NCBI GenBank assembly: GCA_902803315.1
Contig: CADCPM010000102.1
Location: forward strand, 1 to 64,000
Source of the DNA: an uncultured Coriobacteriaceae bacterium
Lineage (GTDB): Bacteria > Actinomycetota > Coriobacteriia > Coriobacteriales > Atopobiaceae
Direction of reading: 5' to 3'
Length of the DNA: 64,000 bases
Part shown: positions 9,542 to 19,092 of the stretch, piece after piece
Numbering within the stretch: position 1 is the stretch's first letter
Layout: each line of letters opens with the position of its first letter
Translations under genes and position numbers: made by a program
Notes under the pieces: generated by a model
Seen by the model: the letters and a program-made list of their open reading frames with translations, nothing else
Told to the model about the DNA's origin: nothing
Databases searched by the model: none

Positions 9542-9758
9542 ATCCCCTCCTCTATGCTCCATCCAGTATAACGAGGAAATGCCTGCGCGCATACTCAGAA
9601 GGACGCATTGGGTGTGCCTCCGGGCACACGCCCGGGTGCAATCTCAGCCCTATGTCCGTTTACATAGCACATCCATGTTTTTTGGGGAAACGTGATTACC
9701 CCTGTGATGAGCGGGTACTATGTCTTTAGATTTTGTGTCCTCGCAAGGAGCTTTATAT

Positions 9759-11660
9759 ATGGAGATGAACAATAAGAAGCGTCGCCAATCGATGTTGCTA
9801 TACGTAATCATCGCCTTGGTCATCGTCATTGCACTGCAGCAATCGTTCACGCTATTTCAGCATACAAGCATCCAACAGGTAAGCTATAGCGATTTCCTTG
9901 GCATGGTAAACGACAACAAGGTCAAGAACGTAGAGCTCAACACTGGCAACGGAAAGATTAAGTTCACCGATGGTGACGTAAACGATCCAAATACCAAGAA
10001 GTACGAGACGTCCATGTTTCCCAACGACGACGGCCTCGTTCCTCTGCTGCAACAACACGGCGTCAACTTTAGCGCACAGATTCCCGATACCAGCAACGAC
10101 CTGTGGATATACATGCTTCTCTCGTATGGCCTGCCCATAGGCATCGTGGTGTTCTTTGGATGGCGGCTCAATCGCCGCATGAAGAAAGCTGCCGAAGGCG
10201 ACGATCCATCCATGAACTTTGGCGGAGGCTTTGGCGGTTTTGGCATGGGTGGGCTCGGAAAGTCCAACGCCAAGATCGTGGGAGAAAAGGAAACGGGCGT
10301 AACCTTTGCCGACGTCGCCGGCCAGGACGAGGCAAAGGAGTCGCTCCAGGAAATCGCCAGCTTCTTGGAAAACCCCCAGAAGTATGCAGACATTGGCGCA
10401 CGCTGCCCACGAGGCGCGCTGTTGGTAGGCCCTCCGGGAACGGGCAAAACGCTGCTTGCAAAAGCCGTTGCAGGCGAGGCGAACGTTCCCTTCTTCCAAA
10501 TCTCGGGATCCGAGTTCGTGGAGATGTTCGTGGGTCGCGGAGCCGCAAAGGTGCGCGATCTTTTTAAGCAGGCCAACGACAAGGCGCCGTGTATCGTGTT
10601 CATCGACGAGATAGACACCGTAGGCAAACGGCGCGACGCAGGACTCACCACCAACGACGAGCGAGAGCAGACCCTCAACCAGCTTCTTACCGAGATGGAC
10701 GGTTTCGACAACAACAAGGGCATTGTGGTGCTCGGTGCGACCAACATGCCTGACTCGCTGGACATCGCCCTCACGCGACCCGGTCGTTTTGACCGTCGCA
10801 TCCCCGTCGAGCTTCCCGACCTTGCCGGTCGCGAGGCGATTCTTAAGATTCACGCCAACGACGTAAAGATGGTGCCGGATATCGACCTTTCCGTTGTGGC
10901 AAAGGCGACTCCCGGTGCCTCTGGCGCAGACCTTGCGAACATGATCAACGAAGCTGCTCTCCGCGCGGTGCGCATGGGACACACCCTCGTTACGCAAGAG
11001 GATCTGGTGGAATCGGTTGACGTCGTTATTGCCGGCGAGAAGAAGAAGTCCACGGTCCTCAGCGAACACGAGAAGAACGTCGTGGCCTACCACGAGACGG
11101 GTCACGCAATTGTCGCGGCATCGCAAAAGGGTTCCGCGCCCGTAAGCAAGATCACAATCGTACCGCGTACCTCTGGCGCCCTTGGCTTTACCATGCAGGT
11201 AGACGAGGACGAGCATTTCCTTACCACCACCACCGAAATGCGCAACAAGATTGCCGTGCTCTGCGGAGGTCGCGCTGCCGAGGAGTTGATATTCGGCGAA
11301 GCGACCAACGGCGCCTCAAACGACATCGAGAAGGCGACTCAAATCGCCCGTGCCATGGTTACGCAGTTTGGCATGACCGAACGCTTTGGCATGGTGGCTC
11401 TTGGCCAGCAGCGCAATCGCTATTTGGGCGGAGGAAGCGAGCTCACCTGCTCCGAGGGCACAGCAGAGGACATTGACAAGGAAGTCCAGCGCATCGTGGA
11501 GGAAGGGCACACAACCGCTCTAGAAACGTTGCGTGCGCATCGTTTTAAGCTGCATGAGATTAGCCGCTATCTCCAGCGCAAAGAGACCATCACAGGCGAG
11601 GAGTTCATGCGCATATTCACACGCGATGACGGCTTCGCGCCTAACCTGCCAACGGCGTAG
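9759..11660 (+). CDS. ftsH: ATP-dependent zinc metalloprotease FtsH
   Basis: Membrane-anchored AAA+ protease that degrades misassembled membrane proteins and selected regulators. 633 residues: two N-terminal membrane segments flanking a small extracytoplasmic domain, Walker A GPPGTGKT at about residue 224, Walker B IVFIDEID, the second region of homology with arginine fingers (RPGRFDRR), and the zinc protease motif HETGH at about 445. The start is the ATG at 9759, nine bases after GCAAGGAGC; an in-frame ATG at 9720 lacks such a site. A TACTAT hexamer at 9716-9721 could be the -10 box. A long hairpin follows at 11679. Confidence 0.97.
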   Translation: MEMNNKKRRQSMLLYVIIALVIVIALQQSFTLFQHTSIQQVSYSDFLGMVNDNKVKNVELNTGNGKIKFTDGDVNDPNTKKYETSMFPNDDGLVPLLQQHGVNFSAQIPDTSNDLWIYMLLSYGLPIGIVVFFGWRLNRRMKKAAEGDDPSMNFGGGFGGFGMGGLGKSNAKIVGEKETGVTFADVAGQDEAKESLQEIASFLENPQKYADIGARCPRGALLVGPPGTGKTLLAKAVAGEANVPFFQISGSEFVEMFVGRGAAKVRDLFKQANDKAPCIVFIDEIDTVGKRRDAGLTTNDEREQTLNQLLTEMDGFDNNKGIVVLGATNMPDSLDIALTRPGRFDRRIPVELPDLAGREAILKIHANDVKMVPDIDLSVVAKATPGASGADLANMINEAALRAVRMGHTLVTQEDLVESVDVVIAGEKKKSTVLSEHEKNVVAYHETGHAIVAASQKGSAPVSKITIVPRTSGALGFTMQVDEDEHFLTTTTEMRNKIAVLCGGRAAEELIFGEATNGASNDIEKATQIARAMVTQFGMTERFGMVALGQQRNRYLGGGSELTCSEGTAEDIDKEVQRIVEEGHTTALETLRAHRFKLHEISRYLQRKETITGEEFMRIFTRDDGFAPNLPTA

Positions 11661-11678
11661 ATGCAATTCTAACTAATA

Positions 11679-11753
11679 GGCGTGGCCTGTCCCCACGCCC
11701 ATGCTTCGAACAGCGCTTCGCGAACTTGCATGGGTGTGGGGACAGGCCACGCC
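11679..11753. repeat. Long-arm palindrome with family C core downstream of ftsH
   Basis: Two 26-bp arms (11679-11704 and 11728-11753) pair with a single substitution, which is a G-U pair in ftsH-sense RNA. The 23-nt loop contains the family C core CGAACAGCGCTTCGCGAAC. There is no T tract. Probably a 3' end or terminator structure for ftsH. Confidence 0.8.
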
Positions 11754-11802
11754 GTTATATTCACATCTACGCCTAAGCCCAGGTACTCTGGGGATAAAGA
11801 TA

Positions 11803-11845
11803 GTGCGCTTGGGGGGATGCCCAAGGGACATCCCCCCAAGCGCAC
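11803..11845. terminator. Strong hairpin after the pyridoxamine-oxidase-like gene
   Basis: 17-bp perfect stem (11803-11819 with 11829-11845) five bases beyond the stop of the minus-strand gene, with TATCTTTA on its far side. A terminator is the simplest reading, although the T tract is poor. Confidence 0.6.
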
Positions 11846-11849
11846 GACT

Positions 11850-12248
11850 TTAGAAGGTGAGTGTGCGAGGGGGTTCGGTAAAGGATGAGATGGTGGCTAC
11901 GCCGTCTTTTATGTAGTACACCGTCGTATTGCCATCGCCTGCGGCGTACATTTTCTTGAGCGAAGGATACGCCTCAAGCATAGATTCCTGAGCTTCTATG
12001 CGTGGGTCCTCAACGAGCTCGCCGCTTACGCGTATCCACTGCTTCTTGAAGCCACAAATCTCAAACTTCGGGTTTGCGTCAAGCTGCTTTGCAACATCCT
12101 TGCTTTTGCCCGTCTGGATGTAAAGCTTGCCCTCAAAGATGTGCGCTGTGCCGAAGGGTCGTACACGAGGCTGGTCACCATCGGTGGTCGCCAAATAGTA
12201 CGTTCCCACATTCTTCAGAAACTCACATACCTCGTCGATCGCTGCCAT
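11850..12248 (-). CDS. Pyridoxamine 5'-phosphate oxidase-like FMN-binding protein
   Basis: 132 residues of split-barrel type: YYLATTDGDQPRVRPFG near the start is the typical strand-loop-strand of this superfamily, and the domain continues with KLYIQTGKSKDVAKQL. Members bind flavin (FMN or F420) and reduce small molecules or degrade haem; true PNPO function is unlikely for such a short protein. The start is the ATG at 12248 behind AGAAAGGA; the in-frame ATG at 12275 has no good binding site. The gene stands alone between two repeat-rich gaps. Confidence 0.8.
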   Translation of the reverse strand: MAAIDEVCEFLKNVGTYYLATTDGDQPRVRPFGTAHIFEGKLYIQTGKSKDVAKQLDANPKFEICGFKKQWIRVSGELVEDPRIEAQESMLEAYPSLKKMYAAGDGNTTVYYIKDGVATISSFTEPPRTLTF

Positions 12249-12373
12249 GCCATTTCCTTTCTCTTGAGTTGCCATAGCGCAATTGTAGCGCGTCTTAAAG
12301 AGAGTATCTGCAGCGTTCGCGCTGTAGATAACACAAACAAGGGGAAGACTTCTGCACGACGCATGGGTCTTCA

Positions 12374-12768
12374 ACTTCCGATTTTATGGACAGCTGCCGA
12401 GACACGGTCATCGGCTAGCGAAAATGTCACCCCATCCTAGCCGGGTCCACTTTTCGTACCGCGGGCCTCCCTGCCGTGCACACTTCTCTGCGCCGCTGCC
12501 GCGGCGCGGCGGGCGCCTGCCGCCTGAAGCCCGAACAAGCGTCGTTTTGGCCCGAACAATGGCGGAAATTTGCACTTGTTCGGGGCGATCGGCCGCGATC
12601 GGGGTGACGTTTTCGCTGAACGATGACAGCAGCGTCAGCCCTGCCGATAAAATCGGAAGTTACGGGGTCCCATTTGCCTGCTAAACGTCCGATATTGTCG
12701 GCACCCCGAGAGTTGCTAATAAAATCGGACGTTTGGACCCTCGGGGCCAAACGTCCGAAATTATGCAC
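12374..12768. repeat. Complex nested palindromes, family A
   Basis: This 535-bp gap without a gene is nearly filled by inverted repeats. Arms at 12375-12435 (with ACTTCCGATTTTAT and GCGAAAATGTCACCCC) are answered in reverse at 12600-12664 (GGGGTGACGTTTTCGC and ATAAAATCGGAAGT). Next come an imperfect palindrome at 12646-12706 and a near-perfect hairpin at 12719-12764 built on AATCGGACGTTTGG. The recurring motif is GACAAAATCGGA(A/C)GT. No protein with recognisable composition is encoded. Confidence 0.75.
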
Positions 12769-12783
12769 CTTGCTAAGTATGGA

Positions 12784-13794
12784 CTAAACCAGGAGTTCTG
12801 CGATCTGTACGGCATTCGTCGCCGCACCCTTGCGAATCTGATCTCCGCAGCAGAAGAACGTGAGCGAGTTCACTCCTTCGGGAGCGGACAAGTCGCGACG
12901 CACGCGTCCCACGAATATGAGGTCCTGGTCGCTCGTCTCGAGCGGCATGGGGTAACGCAATTGTGCGGGATCGTCCACTACGCACACGCCAGGTGCGGCA
13001 GCCAGCGCAGCGCGAGCCTCGTCAGGCGAAAGGGGTCGCTCGAGCTCGACCGTAATGGACTCGGAGTGAGAGCGCATAACGGGCACGCGCACGCACGTGC
13101 AGTTGACCAAGAGCTCGGGCAAGTGGCAGATCTTACGCCCCTCGTTCTGCAGCTTCATCTCCTCGGAGGTATAGGCCTCCTCATTGAAACCGCCAATCTG
13201 TGGAATGAGGTTAGCAGCCAGCTGATAGGCAAACGGAGCAGTCTCCCCTATCTCACCACCCGCAGCAACTATACCCATCTCGCGCTCAAGCTCGGTAAGG
13301 CCAGGCATACCAGCACCCGAAGCAGCCTGATAGGTAGACACCACCAGACGCTTCATCCCTGCTGCCTGATGCAGCGGCCACAGGGGCACGAGCGCAATGA
13401 TGGTCGCACAATTTGGGTTGGAAATGATCCCATTGTGCCACTTCACGTCATCGGCGTTGATCTCGGGAATCACCAAAGGCACATCGTCTTGGAGCCTGAA
13501 GGCATGGCTGTTGTCAACGCACACCGCACCACGCTTTACCGCCTCGGGCAACAAACGCTTGGCGGTTGCGTCATCCGCAGCACCCAGCACGATGTCTATG
13601 CCCTCGAACGCCTCGGGCTTCGCCTCGCGAACGACTACGTCCTCACCCAAGAACTTGAGTGTCTTACCTGCCGATCGCGCGCTTGCAAGCGGCATGAGCT
13701 CCTTCACGGGATAATTACGCTCCTCCAGGCATTGCAGCATCTGCTGACCAACCACGCCCGTCGCACCTAAGATACCAATGACCTTATCGCTCAT
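12784..13794 (-). CDS. asd: Aspartate-semialdehyde dehydrogenase
   Basis: Reduces aspartyl phosphate to aspartate semialdehyde, the branch point to lysine/diaminopimelate, threonine and methionine. 336 residues: the NADP-binding GATGVVGQQ at the N terminus, the catalytic cysteine in ISNPNCATI, and the substrate-site region around the SGAG that follows. CGAAAGGAGAAAAC precedes the ATG. It is the last gene of hom-lysC-asd, 68 bp after lysC. Confidence 0.96.
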   Translation of the reverse strand: MSDKVIGILGATGVVGQQMLQCLEERNYPVKELMPLASARSAGKTLKFLGEDVVVREAKPEAFEGIDIVLGAADDATAKRLLPEAVKRGAVCVDNSHAFRLQDDVPLVIPEINADDVKWHNGIISNPNCATIIALVPLWPLHQAAGMKRLVVSTYQAASGAGMPGLTELEREMGIVAAGGEIGETAPFAYQLAANLIPQIGGFNEEAYTSEEMKLQNEGRKICHLPELLVNCTCVRVPVMRSHSESITVELERPLSPDEARAALAAAPGVCVVDDPAQLRYPMPLETSDQDLIFVGRVRRDLSAPEGVNSLTFFCCGDQIRKGAATNAVQIAELLV

Positions 13795-13862
13795 GTTTTC
13801 TCCTTTCGTAAAACACCTGTAGACAAAATGCCTAATTGTTCTTGCCTCTGCCCAATCACATT

Positions 13863-15197
13863 CTAGTGATCACGTGTTACCTTGGAATGGCCAAAGTTGT
13901 CATAGATAACCTTAATCGCCTTTTCGAAGTCCTCGTTTTGCACGCCCACAATAATGCTAATCTCCTGCGAGCTCTGGGTAATCATACGGATATTGATACC
14001 CGCCTCACCCAACGCGCCAAAGATTTGGCCTGAGGTGCCCACACGCTTGCTCATATTGCGCCCCACGACGCTAATGAGCGAAAGGCCGGGCAAAACGTTA
14101 ATCGAATCGGGATTGAGCTCGTTTTGGATGTCGGCAACGATGGAGTAGATGGAGTCCTTAACGTCTTCGCCGTTAACCACGATGGAGAACGTATCGACGC
14201 CCGTGGGAATGTGCTCCACTGATACCCCGTAGCGCTCGAGTATGCTCAGTGCCCGACGCACGCAGCCGACCTCGTTGGACATATGCGCCTTTTGCATATA
14301 GATGCCCACAAAGTCCTTTTTGCCTGCGATGCCCGTAATCAAATGCTCCACCGCATGTTCGCTGGCAGTCTCGCGAATGATGGTGCCAAAGTCATCCGGT
14401 GCGTTGGTGTTCTTGATCTGAATTGGTATGTTGACCTCTCGAACGGGGAAGATGGCCTCCTCCTGCAGGACGGAGGCGCCCATATACGAGAGCTCTCGCA
14501 TCTCCTCAAACGTAATGCGATGGATGGCGCGAGGGTTCTCAATAATACGTGGGTCAGCCGCCAAAAAGCCCGAGACGTCTGTCCAGTTCTCATAGAGTCC
14601 CGCGTCGATGCAACGCGCCAAAATGGCACCCGATATGTCGCCACCGCCACGCGTAAAGAGTTTGACCTGCCCGTCAACCGTAGAGCCGTAGAATCCTGGC
14701 AGCAGGAACGATCCTCCGTTATGGACAACGGCCTCACGCAGACGCGTCTGCGTACGCTCCATGTCCACCGATCCGTCATGATGAAACACGATCACGTCCG
14801 CGGCATCCACGAAAGGCATGCCCAGGTACTCTGCCATGAGCTGCCCCGTAAACCACTCTCCCCGAGACACCACATATTCCGGCGTCGCGCCATCCAGAGA
14901 GTCCACCAGGCGCGCAAACTCATCCGCAACGGGAAACTTGAGGTCAAGCTCCTTGGCAATCTCCAAAAAACGCTCTTCTATGGTAGCAAGCAAAGAGGTG
15001 CAGTCCACGCCATATTGTATGTGGGCGTTAACCAATAACAGAAGGTCCGTGATTTTGTTGTCACCGCTAGCTCGCTTGCCGGCAGCCGAGACAACCACAA
15101 ATCGACGCTCTGTGTCCGATTTAACAATATCCCTGACTTTTTTGAACTGATTTGCATCTGCCACACTCGAGCCACCAAACTTGGCCACCTTGATCAT
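13863..15197 (-). CDS. lysC: Aspartate kinase, monofunctional
   Basis: Phosphorylates aspartate to open the aspartate-family pathway. 444 residues: VAKFGGSSVAD at the N terminus is the kinase signature, FTRGGGDISGA the nucleotide site, and two ACT domains fill the last ~150 residues (VSVEHIPTGVDTFSIVV, LISVVGRNM), so feedback inhibition by lysine and/or threonine is expected. AAGGAGG of its ribosome site lies inside the last codons of hom and the start is 2 nt after the hom stop, which indicates translational coupling. Confidence 0.96.
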   Translation of the reverse strand: MIKVAKFGGSSVADANQFKKVRDIVKSDTERRFVVVSAAGKRASGDNKITDLLLLVNAHIQYGVDCTSLLATIEERFLEIAKELDLKFPVADEFARLVDSLDGATPEYVVSRGEWFTGQLMAEYLGMPFVDAADVIVFHHDGSVDMERTQTRLREAVVHNGGSFLLPGFYGSTVDGQVKLFTRGGGDISGAILARCIDAGLYENWTDVSGFLAADPRIIENPRAIHRITFEEMRELSYMGASVLQEEAIFPVREVNIPIQIKNTNAPDDFGTIIRETASEHAVEHLITGIAGKKDFVGIYMQKAHMSNEVGCVRRALSILERYGVSVEHIPTGVDTFSIVVNGEDVKDSIYSIVADIQNELNPDSINVLPGLSLISVVGRNMSKRVGTSGQIFGALGEAGINIRMITQSSQEISIIVGVQNEDFEKAIKVIYDNFGHSKVTRDH

Positions 15198-15199
15198 TG

Positions 15200-16327
15200 C
15201 TAGACCTCCTTAGGAAGCGCCGCCATAAAGGCCGACTCGTCGTCCTGCCACACCTTTTCCAAAAGTTCACGCGCCTGGGGCGGAGTGAGATTGCGAACAA
15301 GCCAAAAGCCCGGAGCCCAAGCTTTTGCGCTCACCGACACAGACGAGCGAATGAGGTAGTCTCCCTGCAAAAGCGTCGGATCGTAGATAAGACCGCGGGA
15401 AAAGTCGTATTTCTCGAATCGTCCATGCGCCACATCAATAACGTCCTGCACAATCGCATTGCCGGTAGGCAAGCTACCCGCACCTTGGCCATAGAACTTA
15501 AGCGGACCAACGGTGAAGCCTTCCAGTGAGACAAGATTGAAGTTGGATGGTACGGCCGCCTCCATGGAAGCCATGGGAATCGCAACCGGCTCTACGCTTA
15601 CCGCATAACGCCCGTCCTTGCATACGCCTCGTCCAAAGAGCTTGACCGTAAGACCACGTGAGGCTAAAACCCGCAGGTCGTTCTTGGTAAGCGTACGAAT
15701 GCCCGTAACTGGGAGATTGCGTACGCAGTCCACGTCAAAGGCGACACACGCGCTAATAATAGTCTTATTGGCTACGTCGATGCCAAAGATATCTGCTGAG
15801 GGATCGCGCTCGGCATAGCCCAACTCCTGGGCACGCCCAAGGGCAACGTCAAAATCCAGCTCCTCGCGTCGCATGGACTCGATTATGTAGTTCGTCGTTC
15901 CATTCATAATTCCCGAGAACGACGATATCTCGTCGATGCGCCTGGCCTTATGTATGCTTGCAATCCAGGGAATGCCCCCTCCCACAGAGGCCTCAATAAG
16001 GAACGATACGCCATTCTCCTCGGCAAGCTGTGCAAACTCCGCAAAGTGGGCGGCAACAACCGCCTTGTTTGACGTCACCACATGCTTTTTCGCCTTTAAG
16101 GCACGGCATATGAAGTCGTGTGCCGGCTCAATGCCACCCATGCATTCCACAACAAGCTCGATGGAAGGGTCTTGTACGATATCTGCATAGTTGGACGTCA
16201 TGCGTGCTTCCGTTAGGCGATCGGGAAGCTCCAGGATGCGCGCGACCTCAATCTCCGGCACACGGGTGCGCACAATGTCATCTACTCCGCGCCCCACGGT
16301 ACCGTATCCCAAAAGAGCAATTCTCAT
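15200..16327 (-). CDS. hom: Homoserine dehydrogenase, short form without ACT domain
   Basis: Reduces aspartate semialdehyde to homoserine. 375 residues: the NAD(P)-binding loop GYGTVGRG, a GIMNGTTNYI active-site motif, and the lysine-containing region YAERDPSADIFGIDVANK. The usual C-terminal ACT domain of ~430-residue forms is missing; the protein ends soon after the catalytic domain. The ATG at 16327 is spaced well from AAGAGG; a TTG two codons upstream is less likely. First gene of hom-lysC-asd and divergent from thrC, sharing a 468-bp repeat-containing gap. Confidence 0.95.
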   Translation of the reverse strand: MRIALLGYGTVGRGVDDIVRTRVPEIEVARILELPDRLTEARMTSNYADIVQDPSIELVVECMGGIEPAHDFICRALKAKKHVVTSNKAVVAAHFAEFAQLAEENGVSFLIEASVGGGIPWIASIHKARRIDEISSFSGIMNGTTNYIIESMRREELDFDVALGRAQELGYAERDPSADIFGIDVANKTIISACVAFDVDCVRNLPVTGIRTLTKNDLRVLASRGLTVKLFGRGVCKDGRYAVSVEPVAIPMASMEAAVPSNFNLVSLEGFTVGPLKFYGQGAGSLPTGNAIVQDVIDVAHGRFEKYDFSRGLIYDPTLLQGDYLIRSSVSVSAKAWAPGFWLVRNLTPPQARELLEKVWQDDESAFMAALPKEV

Positions 16328-16473
16328 GGACAACCTCTTTTTTTATTATCGTTGACGAATTACAACCTTAAACCATACACCAACCACCCACAATCAACCA
16401 GATAAACACCAGTCTGTAACACCAAGTCTCCGCGTGCTCTCTAGCCCTCGGGTATGCGATACCGCCCACATGC

Positions 16474-16515
16474 AGCTCCACGCTCGCTTCACTCGCCCAC
16501 TCCGTGAGTCGCCGC
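16474..16515. repeat. Family B core, diverged copy
   Basis: Matches the core with several substitutions (CGCTCGCTTCACTCGCCCAC, then TCCGTGAGTCGCC). Lies in the hom/thrC gap and has no clear arms. Confidence 0.6.
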
Positions 16516-16545
16516 TTGAGATAACTTCACAGCGCAAGGGGGTCT

Positions 16546-16619
16546 TGTCCGAAATTGTCGGCAGGTCTGCGCCAGCTGGTCTGTGCCAGCTGGTCTGCGC
16601 CTGCCGACAAAATCGGAAG
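16546..16619. repeat. Family A palindrome in the hom/thrC gap
   Basis: Arms at 16546-16565 (TGTCCGAAATTGTCGGCAGG) and 16600-16619 (CCTGCCGACAAAATCGGAAG) pair with two differences. Between them GCCAGCTGGTCTG is repeated twice in tandem. Confidence 0.7.
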
Positions 16620-16752
16620 TTTGGAGCTGCCACAGGCAATGGGGATACTCCCCTTTGCCTGCACACGTAGAGCTCGCCCCGCCCGAGCCTCGTGGATTTG
16701 GCACTTCCAAAGAGCGAGCAACTCTGACCATGCCATACGGCTCCATATTCCC

Positions 16753-16758
16753 TATACT
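16753..16758 (+). promoter_or_regulatory. Possible -10 box of thrC
   Basis: TATACT about 38 nt before the thrC start, leaving a short leader that carries AGGAGG. A convincing -35 hexamer is not visible at 16-18 bp. Confidence 0.35.
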
Positions 16759-16795
16759 GGTGCGAGTTCCTTACCACTCAACACAGGAGGACCAT

Positions 16796-18286
16796 ATGGA
16801 GACGTCGTATCACAGCACACGCAGCGATGCAGAGCACCTAAGCAGCAAACAGGCAATCCTTACGGGCATCGCACCAGATGGCGGCCTGTTCGTCTCCGAC
16901 CAAATGCTCTCGTGCAAGCTCGACCTTGCTACCGTTTGTGCCAACGACTACCACGCCAACGCGCGACTGGTCCTTGGTACCTTGCTGGGCGACTACACAA
17001 GCGAGCAAATTGCGACTTGCGTAGAGGGAGCATACGGAGCCCAGTGGGACACCCGTGCCATAACGCCACTCGCGCCTATGGGAGATGACTGGCTTCTCGA
17101 GCTCTTTCATGGTCCCACCTGCGCCTTTAAGGACGTTGCGCTGCAGATGCTGCCTCGGCTCATGAGCGTGGCACGCCTTACCGCGGGGTCTGGCCGCAAC
17201 GTCATGATCCTCACTGCGACCTCGGGAGACACGGGAAAGGCCGCCCTCGACGGCTTTGCCGACGTGGCGGGAACGGGCGTTACCGTGTTCTATCCCCACG
17301 GAAAGGTGTCGGACGTACAACGCTTGCAAATGGTAACCCAACACGGCGCAAACGTGGCGGTATGCGGCATACGCGGTAACTTCGACGATGCCCAAACCGA
17401 GGTCAAGAACATCTTTGCCAACAAGTCCTTCGCCGAGCGCCTTGACCGTCGCAACACGGTGCTCTCGAGCGCGAACTCCATAAACGTTGGTCGACTCGTG
17501 CCGCAAGTCACTTACTACTTCGACGCCTATGCACAGCTCGTGCGTGCCGGCGCCACGAAGATCGGCCAGCCAGTGGACTTCTGCGTGCCCACCGGCAACT
17601 TTGGAGACGTGCTGGCAGGCTATTACGCAAAATGCCTTGGTCTTCCCGTAGGCAAGCTCATAGTCGCATCGAACGCCAACAACGTACTTACCGATTTCAT
17701 TACCACGGGAACCTACGATCGCAAACGCCCGTTCCATAAGACCATCTCCCCCTCCATGGACATACTTGTTTCCTCGAATCTTGAGCGCCTCCTCTACTTC
17801 CTAAGTGATGGCGACTGTGAGCTCGTAGCCTCCTACATGAAAGACCTCTCCGAACAAGGCTCCTACACCGTCTCAAACAAGATCGCGACACGCCTGCGCG
17901 AGTCGTTTGACTGCGGGTTTGCCAACGACGACGACACGCGCCGCACCATTCGCGCCACGTACGATGAGCTTGGCATGCTTATAGACACCCACACCGCTGT
18001 CGCCAAGGCCGTACTTGACGCTCGCAAGCACGAAGGCAACCCACGCGTATGCCTTTCAACCGCATCGCCCTACAAGTTCTCGGCGGACGTACTCGCAGCC
18101 CTCGGCACCAACACGGACGGGCTCGATGGATTTGCCTGCATGGACGAGCTCGCCAAACTCACTGGTACGCATGCGCCCACGCAGCTCTCGCAACTTAGAA
18201 GCGAGCCCGAGCTGCACACGAGCGTGTGTGACCAAGACAAGATGGAGGACTTCGTGTTCGAGGCGTGCGCGCGAGTGTTCTCGTAA
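16796..18286 (+). CDS. thrC: Threonine synthase
   Basis: PLP enzyme that turns O-phosphohomoserine into threonine. 496 residues of the long class: HGPTCAFKDVALQ contains the PLP lysine at residue 112, and ATSGDTGKAAL plus the later PTGNFGDVLAGY give the phosphate-binding loops. ATG at 16796 follows ACAGGAGG. It is divergent from hom-lysC-asd, so all steps from aspartate to threonine except homoserine phosphorylation are adjacent; no thrB is present, and thrH at 47.5 kb could supply that activity. Confidence 0.96.
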   Translation: METSYHSTRSDAEHLSSKQAILTGIAPDGGLFVSDQMLSCKLDLATVCANDYHANARLVLGTLLGDYTSEQIATCVEGAYGAQWDTRAITPLAPMGDDWLLELFHGPTCAFKDVALQMLPRLMSVARLTAGSGRNVMILTATSGDTGKAALDGFADVAGTGVTVFYPHGKVSDVQRLQMVTQHGANVAVCGIRGNFDDAQTEVKNIFANKSFAERLDRRNTVLSSANSINVGRLVPQVTYYFDAYAQLVRAGATKIGQPVDFCVPTGNFGDVLAGYYAKCLGLPVGKLIVASNANNVLTDFITTGTYDRKRPFHKTISPSMDILVSSNLERLLYFLSDGDCELVASYMKDLSEQGSYTVSNKIATRLRESFDCGFANDDDTRRTIRATYDELGMLIDTHTAVAKAVLDARKHEGNPRVCLSTASPYKFSADVLAALGTNTDGLDGFACMDELAKLTGTHAPTQLSQLRSEPELHTSVCDQDKMEDFVFEACARVFS

Positions 18287-18370
18287 GCTCAACATATAAG
18301 ATCAATCAATCGCCAGCTGGCACTCTGCAGCAATGGAAGATGTCGTGCTCGGACAGAGCCCACGCCTGAC

Positions 18371-18563
18371 GAGGGGAAGACGGAAGGTTCCGTGCTCAGA
18401 CAGTCCGCGCTGCGCGCGAAAACTGCACCGGTGCTTTCCGTCTCCCCCTCCCCCAGCGTTGGACCATCCCATATCGTCGAGGGGCGGGCGGGAGAGGCTC
18501 CGCGTGCTCAAACAGCGCTTCGCGAACTGCGCACGCGGAGCTCATCCCGCCCGCCCCTCGACG
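18371..18563. repeat. Two long-arm palindromes with family C cores
   Basis: In the 324-bp convergent gap between thrC and the VanZ-like gene. First: arms near 18371-18386 and 18434-18450 (GAGGGGAAGACGGAAG and near-complement) around CGTGCTCAGACAG. Second: perfect 19-bp arms at 18475-18493 and 18545-18563 around GTGCTCAAACAGCGCTTCGC. They probably act as terminators for the convergent genes. Nothing else is seen in this gap. Confidence 0.75.
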
Positions 18564-18610
18564 CTCTGAGCCGCCGCGCGAACTGTACGCGATGACAGCC
18601 GACCTCCCCC

Positions 18611-19090
18611 TCACCCCTCGGGTATTGCGGGTTTCATCACTCGCCCTATTGCCAAGGCCACCAGCACGCCCGTTAGCCCTCCGGCCATGTCCAACAGCAC
18701 GTCTGTTGGCTGTCCTGCACGACCAGGAATCAGCGTCTGAATCCCTTCGTCAACGCAAGGCACCCCGACCCAAATCAGAGCAAGCGCCATCCATGCTTTT
18801 TTCGCAGAGCCAAACCATACGCAAACCATTTGTCTGCCGAGCATGAGCAGTACGGCATACTCGCAAAAATGAGCGGTCTTTCTTATAGCAAAGGTCATCG
18901 CCGCTTCGTCATTGCTTCCGAAGAGGTTGAAGATCGGTCGTATCAAGAACACGAAATGCGAGGACTCTTGGCTTGAAATATCACCAGACAAAAGTGAGTG
19001 TCCCCACACAATGCATAACCATAGGACGAAGGCGCCCGTCCAAAAGCCGCGTGGGTTGGACTGGCGCCTTCGACAAAGCCATCGAATCAA
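18611..19090 (-). CDS. VanZ-like family membrane protein
   Basis: 159 residues with four to five hydrophobic segments. RKTAHFCEYAVLLML and DEGIQTLIPGRAGQPTDVLLD match the conserved blocks of the VanZ-like family, which includes the teicoplanin-resistance accessory VanZ and many uncharacterised envelope proteins. TTG at 19090 is the likely start: AAGGAGG is correctly spaced and lies in the last codons of the upstream gene, whose stop is 2 nt away, so translation is coupled. No vancomycin gene cluster is nearby, so a resistance role is not implied. Confidence 0.83.
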   Translation of the reverse strand: MIRWLCRRRQSNPRGFWTGAFVLWLCIVWGHSLLSGDISSQESSHFVFLIRPIFNLFGSNDEAAMTFAIRKTAHFCEYAVLLMLGRQMVCVWFGSAKKAWMALALIWVGVPCVDEGIQTLIPGRAGQPTDVLLDMAGGLTGVLVALAIGRVMKPAIPEG

Positions 19091-19092
19091 GC

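Noticed and set aside
9852-11216. A 454-residue minus-strand frame opposite ftsH
   Set aside because: Antisense shadow of ftsH, with no binding site and low-complexity composition.
12427-12768. A 113-residue frame in the family A palindromes
   Set aside because: It overlaps structured repeats, has no ribosome site and no recognisable residues pattern.
18611-19090. Glycopeptide resistance locus
   Set aside because: Only a VanZ-like protein is present; vanHAX and a two-component system are absent.
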